Translations under genes and position numbers: made by a program | In this document: positions 1-8,252 of the stretch, piece after piece | Numbering within the stretch: position 1 is the first letter of the stretch | Layout of the letters: each line of letters starts with the position of its first letter | Origin: Chryseobacterium sp. HSC-36S06 | GTDB lineage: Bacteria; Bacteroidota; Bacteroidia; Flavobacteriales; Weeksellaceae | Length of the DNA: 64,000 nucleotides | Direction: 5' to 3' | Assembly: GCF_024171485.1 (NCBI RefSeq) | Contig: NZ_JALJZX010000002.1 | Span: forward strand, 868,001-932,000 | The notes under the pieces: model-generated | Seen by the model: the letters and a program-made list of their open reading frames with translations, nothing else | Databases searched by the model: none | Told to the model about the DNA's origin: nothing

Positions 1-1074
1 AATCCTGCGGGACGGTCTCAGACCCACTTTTTTGGCAGCATCCAAATCCGAAGAAATTAACCACGCCAACGTGTTCGGATAATTCTTTTTGAAAGTATCG
101 CCGATTTTTTTGTAGAATTCGTCGTCATAGATTTCAATTCTTTCATCGTAAGGCGGATTGAAAACCATTAAAAGCGGGAATAGTTCTTTTTTAGACTCAA
201 AGAAATCCTGTCTTCTCACGTCGATAACATCCTCCATTTCGGCAGCTTCCACATTGATGTGAGCAGCGTTGAGCATTTGTGAATCGATGTCGTATCCAAC
301 AATTTTTCCTGTAAATTCCTTAACACGGTTTATTCTTACTTCTTTTATCTTCTGGAAAAGTTCAGCATCATAATTTTTCCAGTTCTGGAAAGCGAATTTT
401 TTCCGGAAAATCTGAGCAGGCAAATCCATGGCAATCATCGCTGCTTCAATCAGCAAAGTTCCGGAGCCGCACATTGGATCCAGGAAATTGCCTTTACCGT
501 CCCAGCCTGCAAGCTGTAACATTCCGCTGGCTAAGACTTCGTTTATAGGAGCTTCGCCCTGTTCTTTTCGGTAACCGCGCTTGAATAAGGGATCGCCTGC
601 CGAATCTAAAGAAATCGTTACCAATTCGCGGTCAATATGAAGGTGGAATTTAATATCCGGATCTTGGGTATCAACATTCGGCCGTTTTCTGTGCTTGAAT
701 TTGAAATAATCCACGATTGCGTCTTTCATTTTCTGCGACATAAACTGCGAATGTCTGAACCGATCGGAATAAACCGTCGCGTCAATTGCGAAAGTTTGGT
801 CCACATCCATATATTCATCCCACGGAAAAGCAAAAAGTTTGTCGTAAAAACGGCTTTCGTCCCAGGCTTTAAAGGTAAGCACAGGTATCATAATTTTAAG
901 CGCAGTTCTCGCGGAGTAATTGATTTTATATAGAAAACCAAGATCACCTTCACAGTTTACCGCGCGGTTTTTAATTTCCACGTTCGTACCGCCGAGTTTC
1001 TTGATTTCCTCTGCCAAAACTTCTTCTAATCCGAAAAACGTTTTGATCTGTATCTTTAAATTTTCTGTATCCAT
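1..1074 (-). CDS. THUMP-domain class I SAM-dependent RNA methyltransferase (3' end beyond window)
   Basis: Reading the minus strand from the ATG at 1074 gives an open frame of 358 codons that runs off the left edge. The start MDTENLKIQIKTFFGLEE is typical of the bacterial THUMP/RlmL-N type 23S rRNA guanine-N2 methyltransferases. A THUMP region occupies roughly residues 45-160. The Rossmann SAM-binding motif DPMCGSGT lies near residue 198 and the catalytic NPPY motif, used by amino-group methyltransferases, near residue 305. Known members methylate G2445 of 23S rRNA; the exact base here is inferred from family. It is divergent from the methyltransferase at 1209. The missing C terminus should be short, since the family is about 380-390 residues long without the RlmK half. 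Confidence 0.9.
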   Translation of the reverse strand, partial: MDTENLKIQIKTFFGLEEVLAEEIKKLGGTNVEIKNRAVNCEGDLGFLYKINYSARTALKIMIPVLTFKAWDESRFYDKLFAFPWDEYMDVDQTFAIDATVYSDRFRHSQFMSQKMKDAIVDYFKFKHRKRPNVDTQDPDIKFHLHIDRELVTISLDSAGDPLFKRGYRKEQGEAPINEVLASGMLQLAGWDGKGNFLDPMCGSGTLLIEAAMIAMDLPAQIFRKKFAFQNWKNYDAELFQKIKEVRINRVKEFTGKIVGYDIDSQMLNAAHINVEAAEMEDVIDVRRQDFFESKKELFPLLMVFNPPYDERIEIYDDEFYKKIGDTFKKNYPNTLAWLISSDLDAAKKVGLRPSRRI

Positions 1075-1196
1075 ATTTATTTGAGCTCTGCTTTTACAAA
1101 GTTTATCTTTAAAACTTCAGTCCGAAATGAAAGACACAGACAGTGTTTAAAAAAAGAAATCTTTTTGATTTGTAGCTAGCGAACTGCAAATTTAGT

Positions 1197-1204
1197 TATT
1201 TTTG
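1197..1204 (+). promoter_or_regulatory. -7 promoter element TATTTTTG, 4 nt before the start codon
   Basis: TATTTTTG matches the Bacteroidota -7 consensus TAnnTTTG. It ends four bases before the ATG at 1209, so transcription would begin at or within a base or two of the start codon. No TTTG sits at the ideal 19-20 bp upstream distance; the nearest is at 1169-1172. Confidence 0.55.
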
Positions 1205-1208
1205 CACA

Positions 1209-1946
1209 ATGGCATGGTTTGAAACATGGTTTAATACCCCTTATTATCACATTCTTTACAAGGATAGAAATTTCGAAGAAGCAGAGAACTTCATCACATT
1301 GCTAATCAATGATTTGCAGATACCCGAACACTCAAAAATTATTGATTTAGCTTGCGGAAAGGGACGACATTCTGTATTTCTGAATAAAATGGGATTTGAA
1401 GTTTTAGGTTTGGATCTGTCTGAAGAAAGCATTGCGCAGAACAAGGATTTCGAAAATAATTCCCTGAAATTTAAGGTTCACGATATGCGAAACCCCATTT
1501 TTCCGGAAGTCTCGAAAGTGAAAGTTGATGCGGTTTTCAATCTTTTCACAAGTTTCGGATATTTCGAGAGTGCCGTTGAAGACAAGAAAATTTTTCAATC
1601 TGTAAGTGAGGCACTTAATGCCGACGGTTTTTTTGTTCTGGACTTTCTGAACGAACAGTGGGTGAAAAACACTTTGATCCCGGAGGCAGTAATTACAAAA
1701 GCAGACATCGACTTTCATATTTCAAAAAGAATTGAAGACCACCACGTTATTAAAGATATTATTTTTAAAGATCAGGGCGAGGATTTTCATTTTTTCGAGA
1801 AGGTTAAACTTCATACATTAGAGGAAATTGGCGCTTATGCGGAAGAATTTGGATTTGAGCGCGTAAAAATTTACGGGGATTATAACCTGGGAACTTTCGA
1901 TTTACAAAAGTCGCCCAGATGCATTAATGTATTCCGGAAGATTTAA
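1209..1946 (+). CDS. Class I SAM-dependent methyltransferase
   Basis: This 245-residue soluble protein has a methyltransferase fold. The glycine-rich SAM motif IIDLACGKGRHS lies near residues 44-55, an acidic ribose-binding position follows in GLDLSEESI, and the post-motif GFFVLDFLN is near residue 140. Family knowledge (Methyltransf_25/11 type) gives no substrate. There is no signal peptide and no extra domain. The start is the ATG at 1209, four bases after a -7 promoter element, which suggests a leaderless or nearly leaderless mRNA. It is divergent from the RNA methyltransferase and 42 bases before the ZIP transporter, with which it could be co-transcribed. Confidence 0.85.
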   Translation: MAWFETWFNTPYYHILYKDRNFEEAENFITLLINDLQIPEHSKIIDLACGKGRHSVFLNKMGFEVLGLDLSEESIAQNKDFENNSLKFKVHDMRNPIFPEVSKVKVDAVFNLFTSFGYFESAVEDKKIFQSVSEALNADGFFVLDFLNEQWVKNTLIPEAVITKADIDFHISKRIEDHHVIKDIIFKDQGEDFHFFEKVKLHTLEEIGAYAEEFGFERVKIYGDYNLGTFDLQKSPRCINVFRKI

Positions 1947-1988
1947 AACTAACCTCAACCGGTAAAACCATAAAAACCTTATAGATTT

Positions 1989-2681
1989 ATGATCATATTT
2001 CTCTTAATACTTAGTGTTCTGGCGGGAGTATTTCTCGGAAAATATTTTGGAGCACAACAGAAATTCGCGAAAAATCTTTTGATTTTAAGTGCAGGTTTTT
2101 TAATAACAATCTGTCTGAACGACGTTTTCCCAGAAGTTTATGCAGAAGCAAATCCGAATATCGGAATCTTTGTAATCGCCGGTGTTTTGCTACAAATGCT
2201 GCTTGAAAATCTAACGAAAGGGTTTGAACACGGGCACTTTCACCACCACCACGAAGAGAAAAATATTTTACCAGCCGCTCTGATGATCGGGATGTTTATT
2301 CATGCTTTTCTGGAAGGAATTCCGCTCGCAAATGAAACCGATGTTTTCAATCCTTATTTAATGGGCATTCTGTTTCACAACCTTCCGATTTCGTTTGTTT
2401 TAGGGGCTTTTCTAATTCAGAAACAGAAGTTTACGACCACATCGTGGCTCATCATTGCTTGTTTTGCAATTGCATCACCACTGGGATTAATTACCGGAAA
2501 TTACTTTAATCCTGATTACAAAGTTTATTTTCTGGCGCTGGTAGGGGGTATATTCCTCCACATTTCGTCGGTAATTATTTTCGAAAGCAATAAGAATCAC
2601 AATATCGACTGGAGTAAGATTCTGATGGTGATTTGCGGTGTAATTTTAGCGCTGGTGGGACATTTGTTCCATGACCATTAA
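1989..2681 (+). CDS. ZIP family divalent metal transporter
   Basis: This 230-residue inner-membrane protein has about seven to eight hydrophobic segments. A histidine-rich loop (HGHFHHHHEE, near residues 78-87) separates the first and second halves, as is usual in ZIP permeases. The metal-site helices contain HAFLEGIPL (near 107) and HNLPISFVLG (near 133), the two characteristic ZIP motifs. Members take up Zn2+ or other divalent cations into the cytoplasm. The gene follows the methyltransferase by 42 bases. No metal-responsive operator was recognised, so the specificity is inferred only at family level. Confidence 0.88.
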   Translation: MIIFLLILSVLAGVFLGKYFGAQQKFAKNLLILSAGFLITICLNDVFPEVYAEANPNIGIFVIAGVLLQMLLENLTKGFEHGHFHHHHEEKNILPAALMIGMFIHAFLEGIPLANETDVFNPYLMGILFHNLPISFVLGAFLIQKQKFTTTSWLIIACFAIASPLGLITGNYFNPDYKVYFLALVGGIFLHISSVIIFESNKNHNIDWSKILMVICGVILALVGHLFHDH

Positions 2682-2707
2682 AAAGGCTCCGGATTTCTCC
2701 GAAGCCT
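2680..2707 (-). terminator. Rho-independent terminator of the FadL-like gene
   Basis: On the minus strand a hairpin AGGCTTCGGA-gaaa-TCCGGAGCCT is followed by TTTTTAA. It lies 29 bases after the stop of the minus-strand porin gene and abuts the stop of the convergent ZIP gene. Confidence 0.75.
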
Positions 2708-2735
2708 CCCATCATTATTTCACTTAATTCTGGAA

Positions 2736-4136
2736 TTAGAACTTCCAGCCTAGTGTTATAAAGAAATTATCTTTTTTATTCTCTACATTTGATACAATTG
2801 ACGCATCAGACTCAACAATATAATTGTTTGAAAAATAGCCGGTATTGTTCGACGCTGAGCCTTGTAAAAACGGGCTGCTGTACTCAGAATTCACATTCTG
2901 ATATGCCGCGTCGATAAAGAAGGATTTGAAATCATATCCAACTCCTAAGCCCAATGTATTTCTTTTTCCTAAAATCAAGTTGTCGTAAGAAGTATTAGAC
3001 GCAGTGCCGTTATCCGACAAAGTGCTGATCGAAACTGAATCAAAAGGACTTGAAGCAAAACCATAACCGCCTCTTAGTCTGAAAGCAGCAATGCGGTATT
3101 CCGCGCCAACTTTAACTTCTGAAAGATTTCTGGAGTTATCTGTAAAGAAATTATTCAGCTCAGTTTCTGCATTTCCATAAACTTTATATTTTGGTTTAGT
3201 AAGGCCTAATGAATAATCAACATTAATCGCAAAATTTTTGCTGGCTACATAAGCCGCACTCAAGGTCGCTTTCATTGGTGATGATAGTTTACGGTCTTCA
3301 GTATAAGTTCCGTCAACAGGATTTTCATATTCACTGTAAACCCTTGCGATACTCCACCAAGTTGGGGTTTCTAGTGACGCTCCCAATCTAAACTGCGGAC
3401 TTACTTTACCGATAATTCCTACCGAAGCAGAAAACCCGTTCGCCGATTCGGAGAAAGGCGTGTACTGCTTATCGTAAACGTCCGTAATATTGTCGTTATT
3501 GGTAAACGCAGCAGAATCATACTGATCCAAAACAGTATTATGGAAGTTAAGTCCTGCTCCAAGATAAATTCTGTTATCGTAGTTACCACCAACTCCAATG
3601 CTCATCTTCGAAAGATTCCCATAACGGTTATAAGCGTGTCCTGCAAACTGAAGTTCATCAACAAGCAAATCATCAGCATCTCTAATCTCATAGATAATAT
3701 TGCTGTTGCCAGGAGTTTCAGAATAATTCTCAATCGACTGATTCGAATAATTTACTCCCACATTTACAAATTTCCAAAGTGTTGAACCGCTGACAGGAAA
3801 AACAGCAATTCCACCTACATTTCCTAAATCAGTATTATTAACCTTGTAATCAGCAGATTTTCCAGCATATGAAGTGGTGTTCTTATTAGCTTCTATCCCC
3901 AACGTTCCCGAAAATTCACTTGCAATACTAACAGCGATACCCGCAGGATTGGAATTAAGCGTTGAGAAATCTCCACCTAAAGCCCCCATAGATCCGGCCA
4001 TTGCATTGAATTTCGAAGAGCCATTCAACGATGAGTTAGAATATACCTCAACTGTATTTCTTAGAGTAGAAACATCCTGCGCATTCACAAAATATGCAGC
4101 AGAAAGTGTTAAAACTATTAAAGAATTTTTAATCAT
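2736..4136 (-). CDS. OMPP1/FadL/TodX-family outer membrane protein
   Basis: This 466-residue protein begins with a signal peptide (about residues 1-19, ending in VNAQ) and continues with alternating beta-strand patterns, ending in an aromatic residue (LGWKF) as outer-membrane barrels do. The segment FNAMAGSMGALGGDFSTL and then NPAGIAV (about residues 43-68) is the conserved N-terminal plug region of the FadL/TodX family, in which NPA is a hallmark. Family members let hydrophobic compounds such as fatty acids through the outer membrane. It is 24 bases downstream of the Tyr/Gly-rich lipoprotein gene on the same strand, so the two are probably one transcript ending at the hairpin at 2680-2707. 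Confidence 0.85.
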   Translation of the reverse strand: MIKNSLIVLTLSAAYFVNAQDVSTLRNTVEVYSNSSLNGSSKFNAMAGSMGALGGDFSTLNSNPAGIAVSIASEFSGTLGIEANKNTTSYAGKSADYKVNNTDLGNVGGIAVFPVSGSTLWKFVNVGVNYSNQSIENYSETPGNSNIIYEIRDADDLLVDELQFAGHAYNRYGNLSKMSIGVGGNYDNRIYLGAGLNFHNTVLDQYDSAAFTNNDNITDVYDKQYTPFSESANGFSASVGIIGKVSPQFRLGASLETPTWWSIARVYSEYENPVDGTYTEDRKLSSPMKATLSAAYVASKNFAINVDYSLGLTKPKYKVYGNAETELNNFFTDNSRNLSEVKVGAEYRIAAFRLRGGYGFASSPFDSVSISTLSDNGTASNTSYDNLILGKRNTLGLGVGYDFKSFFIDAAYQNVNSEYSSPFLQGSASNNTGYFSNNYIVESDASIVSNVENKKDNFFITLGWKF

Positions 4137-4160
4137 TTTAAATTATAGTTTTTAAATATA

Positions 4161-5123
4161 TTATCTTCTAAATCCTCCGGATGATCTGGTTGAACCCGAA
4201 CTAGAGCTCGATGACCCGCTGTTAAATCCTCCACCGCTGTTACCGCCTGAACGGAAACCACCGCCGTCATTAGAATTTGTTCTGATTCTTGGTTCACTAT
4301 AATTTGGCGAACTCTGTCTCGGTGTATTTTGTCTTGGCGTAGTCGCAGGTTGCGGAGTAGTTCTGAGTCTAGGCTGCGTACTGTTATTCTGTTGATTGAA
4401 TCTTGGATTATTCGGCTGATTCGAATTCATGCTTGGATTATCATTTCTGAAACCAGAGTTCGGGTTGGTATTTACACGCTCAGTGGAATTTCGTAAAGAA
4501 TTTCTGAATGCTCCATCTGCCCCACTTCTTTTGTATGTGAATCCACCATTATAGCTGTTGTAGTTTCCGTAACCGTAACCATAAGGCGAATAATAACCAT
4601 AAGGATTATATCCTAAATACGGATTATAGTATCCGTAATAAGGACTGTAATGACCATACCAAGGACTGTAGTAACCGTACCACGGATTAGATCCCATACC
4701 CCACGGACTATAGTAACCTCCATATCCCCAATATGATCCGAAACCGAAATTCATTCCCCATCCAAATCCAGAATACATTCCGTACGGATATCCCCAGGTA
4801 TCATTGTAATAGGTATCAGTTCCCGAATAGCTGCCCCAGTCGGAGTTTTGCTCCTTCCATTGTTCGTTTCGGTTATCTGCATTTAAATATTTGTTCTGAT
4901 CATCAGTTGCCTGATAATCATAATATTCACCTACCCTGTTACCGCTGTTCATCACGGTTCCTTCAGGTAATGTATCTCGGTTAGGATCGTAGTAAACACC
5001 ATCGGTTTCGCTGTACCCACCCATCTGCGAACCGCAGGACATTAAAACTAAACCTCCGGCAATCGCCAAAACCGCTTTGGATTTCAGAATTTGAGGTAAA
5101 TTTTTATAAGTAATTTTTTTCAT
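4161..5123 (-). CDS. Tyr/Gly/Asn-rich repetitive lipoprotein
   Basis: This 320-residue protein has a lipoprotein signal (hydrophobic stretch, then LMSCGSQ with the lipidated Cys near residue 30). Residues about 110-190 are low-complexity repeats based on the unit YGYYSPW / YGYNPYG. Residues about 205-320 are Asn/Gln/Arg/Pro/Ser-rich and end in a Gly/Ser tail with SSSSSSGSTRSSGG. There is no recognisable catalytic domain. Similar proteins are common in Chryseobacterium genomes and are sometimes labelled vitellogenin-like, which is only a composition match. A surface or cell-envelope structural role is inferred. A promoter with TAATTTTG lies at 5169-5176 and the FadL-like gene follows. Confidence 0.75.
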   Translation of the reverse strand: MKKITYKNLPQILKSKAVLAIAGGLVLMSCGSQMGGYSETDGVYYDPNRDTLPEGTVMNSGNRVGEYYDYQATDDQNKYLNADNRNEQWKEQNSDWGSYSGTDTYYNDTWGYPYGMYSGFGWGMNFGFGSYWGYGGYYSPWGMGSNPWYGYYSPWYGHYSPYYGYYNPYLGYNPYGYYSPYGYGYGNYNSYNGGFTYKRSGADGAFRNSLRNSTERVNTNPNSGFRNDNPSMNSNQPNNPRFNQQNNSTQPRLRTTPQPATTPRQNTPRQSSPNYSEPRIRTNSNDGGGFRSGGNSGGGFNSGSSSSSSGSTRSSGGFRR

Positions 5124-5150
5124 GATAAGGTGAAAAGTTTTAATTTGATT

Positions 5151-5158
5151 TATATTTG
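5151..5158 (+). promoter_or_regulatory. -7 element TATATTTG, probably for proS
   Basis: An exact TAnnTTTG match on the plus strand, giving proS a leader of about 100 bases. No good TTTG was found at the upstream spacing. It faces the minus-strand element at 5169-5176, so the two transcripts would overlap at their 5' ends. Confidence 0.45.
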
Positions 5159-5168
5159 CACTTTATAC

Positions 5169-5176
5169 CAAAATTA
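5169..5176 (-). promoter_or_regulatory. -7 element TAATTTTG for the Tyr/Gly-rich lipoprotein
   Basis: Minus-strand TAATTTTG matches the Bacteroidota consensus and lies about 45 bases before the lipoprotein start at 5123. Confidence 0.45.
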
Positions 5177-5266
5177 TACCATTAACACGGCTGAATTTTG
5201 AGTAAAAATACACTTTTTAGATTAGATAGAGGTATTACAGAAAAGTTAAATCAAAGATAAAATATA

Positions 5267-6742
5267 ATGGCAAAATTAACTTCAAGAGCCGAAGATTACA
5301 GTAAATGGTATAATGAATTGGTCGTGAAAGCTGATCTCGCAGAAAACTCCGGAGTTCGCGGATGTATGGTAATTAAACCTTACGGTTACGCAATATGGGA
5401 AAAAATGCGCGACGAAATGGACCGTAAGTTCAAGGAGACAGGGCATGAAAATGCGTACTTCCCCATCTTTATCCCCAAAAGTTTATTTGAAGCTGAAGAG
5501 AAAAATGCCGAAGGTTTTGCCAAAGAATGTGCCGTGGTTACCCACTACAGACTGAAAACAGACCCTAATGATCCGAAAAAACTGATCGTAGATCCGGAAG
5601 CTAAACTGGAGGAAGAGCTTATTGTACGCCCAACTTCCGAAGCCATCATCTGGAATACCTATAAAAACTGGATTCAGTCTTACCGTGATTTGCCGATTCT
5701 TATCAATCAGTGGGCAAATGTTGTTCGCTGGGAAATGAGAACGCGTCTTTTTCTAAGGACCGCAGAATTCCTTTGGCAGGAAGGCCACACCGCGCACGCA
5801 ACCAAAGATGAAGCGATCGAAGAAACCGAAAAAATGCTCCACGTGTATGCAGACTTTGCCGAAAACTTTATGGCAATACCCGTAATTAAGGGAATTAAAA
5901 CGGAATCCGAAAGATTTGCCGGTGCCGATGAAACCTACTGTATTGAAGCACTGATGCAGGACGGAAAAGCGCTTCAGGCAGGAACGTCACACTTCTTAGG
6001 GCAGAATTTCGGAAAGGCATTCGATGTGAAATTTACCAACAGAGAAGGAAAAATCGAGCACGCATGGGGAACTTCATGGGGAACTTCGACCCGACTGATG
6101 GGTGCGCTGATCATGACACACTCTGATGATTTAGGTTTGGTACTGCCCCCTTCTTTAGCACCAATTCAGGTTGTTATTGTGCCTATTTTTAAAGGCGAGG
6201 AACAGTTGCAGCAGATTGACGAAGTTGCTTATGAAATTCAGACTAAACTGAAAGCAAAAGGAATTTCTGTAAAATATGATAACCGCACCGAAAATAAACC
6301 GGGCTGGAAATTCGCAGAATACGAACTTAAGGGTGTTCCCATAAGAATTGCTTTAGGAGCCAGGGATCTCGAAAACAAAACTGTGGAAATTGCCAGAAGA
6401 GACAATTTAACAAAAGAAACCCAGCCACTTGAGAATCTGGATACTTATATTGAAAATCTTCTTAAAACAATACAGGAGGATATTTATAAAAAAGCATTGA
6501 ATTATCGCGAAGATCACATAACAAAAGTTGACAATTACGAGGAATTCAAAAAAGTGCTGGAAGAAAAAGGCGGTTTTATTTCTGCTCACTGGGATGGTTC
6601 TGCTGAAGAAGAGGAACAGATTAAAAATGAAACAAAAGCGACGATCAGATGTATTCCGTTAGATAATGAACTCGAAGAAGGAATCTCTATGATTTCCGGA
6701 AAACCATCAACTCAACGTGTTATTTTCGCAAAATCATATTAA
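5267..6742 (+). CDS. proS: Prolyl-tRNA synthetase, archaeal/eukaryotic-like type
   Basis: This 491-residue class II aminoacyl-tRNA synthetase charges tRNA-Pro in the cytoplasm. The class II core shows [10 protein letters not shown] (near residue 121), motif 2 [18 protein letters not shown] (near 145-165) and motif 3 [17 protein letters not shown] (near 270-286). An anticodon-binding domain follows (about 295-400). There is no bacterial INS editing insertion, and the protein ends in FAKSY with the C-terminal tyrosine typical of the archaeal/eukaryotic-like short form. Length is normal for this type. The gene is divergent from the lipoprotein gene and has its own candidate promoter at 5151. Confidence 0.97.
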   Translation: MAKLTSRAEDYSKWYNELVVKADLAENSGVRGCMVIKPYGYAIWEKMRDEMDRKFKETGHENAYFPIFIPKSLFEAEEKNAEGFAKECAVVTHYRLKTDPNDPKKLIVDPEAKLEEELIVRPTSEAIIWNTYKNWIQSYRDLPILINQWANVVRWEMRTRLFLRTAEFLWQEGHTAHATKDEAIEETEKMLHVYADFAENFMAIPVIKGIKTESERFAGADETYCIEALMQDGKALQAGTSHFLGQNFGKAFDVKFTNREGKIEHAWGTSWGTSTRLMGALIMTHSDDLGLVLPPSLAPIQVVIVPIFKGEEQLQQIDEVAYEIQTKLKAKGISVKYDNRTENKPGWKFAEYELKGVPIRIALGARDLENKTVEIARRDNLTKETQPLENLDTYIENLLKTIQEDIYKKALNYREDHITKVDNYEEFKKVLEEKGGFISAHWDGSAEEEEQIKNETKATIRCIPLDNELEEGISMISGKPSTQRVIFAKSY

Positions 6743-6865
6743 CATCGTTGACCGGTTAAACAAATGACATTAAAGTGTTAATTTAAATATAAATTATATA
6801 ATTTAAAACCTTTTTGGATTAATATTTGCATATATTCATTAAGTTAAATTTTAAAATAAACTATT

Positions 6866-8149
6866 ATGTCATTAAATGTTATCGATCTTATCAAGGGACA
6901 ATTGGGTCCGGCATTGGTTTCTCAGGCTGCCACGCAATACGGAGAAAGTGAATCAGGAATTTCAAAAGCAATAAGCGGCTTATTGCCTGCGGTTGTTGGT
7001 GGAATGGCAAATAATGCTAACCAGTCCACAGTATTGGATGCTATTACAGGTGCCAATTCTACCAGTTTGCTTGGCAATCTTTTAGGAGGCTCGTCTAACA
7101 ATTCTTTAATCGCCACCGTTCTGTCTGCCATCTTTGGCGATAAAATGAATGGATTGATTAATGCTGTTTCTGGATTTTCCGGAGTAAGCAATTCCACATC
7201 GGGTTCTCTACTCAATATGGTTACTGGTGCTGCTTTAGGTTCACTGGGTAAGTATTCAGCAGATAATAATCTTGACAGAAACGGTCTTTCAAGTCTGTTA
7301 GCTGATCAGAAAGGCATTGTTTCTTCCCTACTTCCTGCAGGACTCTCATTAGCATCCCTCGGTTTAGGAAATTGGAGCGGCGAAACTGCTGTTGAAACTG
7401 AAAAGGTAAAGGTAACTTCTTATGACGACCCGAAAGTTGAAGTAAACAGAGGTGGTAATACTCATGTAAATGTAGACCGTACTGATGATAAAGATGCCGG
7501 ATCCATCTGGAAATGGCTTTTACCCTTATTACTATTGGCTCTAGCTGCCTGGTTCCTTTGGAAACAGTGCAACCAGCCGGCTAATCAGACCACAACCATT
7601 ACAGATTCTACTTCTGTAGTTACAGACTCTGCCGATATGATGCCAATGGATTCTTCAGCGGTTACCGTTACAAAAACAGATGAAGATATTGATCTCAACG
7701 GTGTAGCTCTGAAAGGTTACAGAGGCGGAATGGAAGATTCCATGATTTCTTTCCTGAAGTCCGGTGGCTATACGAATGCAGCGGATGATGCAGCACTTAA
7801 AGATGCATGGTACACCTTTGACAAAGTAAACTTTAAAATGGGTTCTTCTACAGAGCTGGAAGCTGGGTCCCAGGTTCAGTTAGATAATTTGGTGGCGATT
7901 CTTAAAGCTTATCCTGATGCTAAGATAAAAGTTGGTGGTTATACAGATAAAGTTGGCGACGAAGCAGCCAACGTGAAACTATCCACAGCGAGAGCCAATT
8001 ATATTAAAACTGCTTTGGAAAAAGCGGGCGTAGGTGCTCAGGTGATTGGTGCCGAAGGTTACGGAAGTCAGTTTGCGACAGTTGCGGCGACAGCTTCTGA
8101 TGCCGAACGTGCAGTTGACCGCAAGATGGCAGTTAGATTTGCAAAATAA
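6866..8149 (+). CDS. DUF937 and OmpA-like domain envelope protein
   Basis: This 427-residue protein has three parts. Residues about 1-170 are a DUF937 domain, rich in Gly/Ala/Ser/Leu, with the repeated AISGLLPAVVGGMANNA pattern. Residues about 213-228 form one hydrophobic membrane segment (WLLPLLLLALAAWFLW). Residues about 300-427 form an OmpA-like peptidoglycan-binding domain, with GGYTD and NVKLSTARANYI near 355-375 and a C-terminal RKMAVRF. There is no signal peptide, so DUF937 probably faces the cytoplasm and OmpA the periplasm. The pairing suggests an inner-membrane protein tethered to peptidoglycan; this is inferred from domain content. Confidence 0.85.
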   Translation: MSLNVIDLIKGQLGPALVSQAATQYGESESGISKAISGLLPAVVGGMANNANQSTVLDAITGANSTSLLGNLLGGSSNNSLIATVLSAIFGDKMNGLINAVSGFSGVSNSTSGSLLNMVTGAALGSLGKYSADNNLDRNGLSSLLADQKGIVSSLLPAGLSLASLGLGNWSGETAVETEKVKVTSYDDPKVEVNRGGNTHVNVDRTDDKDAGSIWKWLLPLLLLALAAWFLWKQCNQPANQTTTITDSTSVVTDSADMMPMDSSAVTVTKTDEDIDLNGVALKGYRGGMEDSMISFLKSGGYTNAADDAALKDAWYTFDKVNFKMGSSTELEAGSQVQLDNLVAILKAYPDAKIKVGGYTDKVGDEAANVKLSTARANYIKTALEKAGVGAQVIGAEGYGSQFATVAATASDAERAVDRKMAVRFAK

Positions 8150-8166
8150 TTAATTCAGATTTATAT

Positions 8167-8195
8167 AAATCCCGGCGGATAGTCGGGATTTTTTT
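8167..8195 (+). terminator. Rho-independent terminator of the DUF937-OmpA gene
   Basis: Hairpin AAATCCCG-gcggatagt-CGGGATT followed by a T-run, starting 18 bases after the stop codon. Confidence 0.8.
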
Positions 8196-8202
8196 GCTGA
8201 AA

Positions 8203-8233
8203 TTTGCGAATTAGATTTATTTATTTAATTTTG
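8203..8233 (+). promoter_or_regulatory. Bacteroidota promoter of mntH (TTTG-N19-TAATTTTG)
   Basis: TTTG at 8203-8206 and TAATTTTG at 8226-8233 are separated by exactly 19 bases, an ideal match to the Bacteroidota primary sigma consensus. The predicted start of transcription, around 8238-8241, lies inside the palindrome at 8231-8250, leaving a leader of only about 12-15 bases before the GTG start. Confidence 0.75.
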
Positions 8234-8250
8234 TTAGTCTAATCTAACAA
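8231..8250. promoter_or_regulatory. Palindromic operator, probably for a DtxR/MntR-type repressor
   Basis: TTGTTAG-N6-CTAACAA is a perfect 7-bp inverted repeat with the core TTAG-N6-CTAA. It overlaps the end of the -7 element and the predicted transcription start of mntH. The TTAG...CTAA half-sites resemble those bound by DtxR-family metal-dependent repressors, which is the expected control for an Nramp manganese importer. The regulator itself is not in the window, so its identity is inferred. Confidence 0.6.
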
Positions 8251-8252
8251 TT

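Noticed and set aside
637..933. Plus-strand open frame of 98 codons over the RNA methyltransferase
   Set aside because: Antisense to the THUMP region of the minus-strand gene, with no promoter and no recognisable domain.
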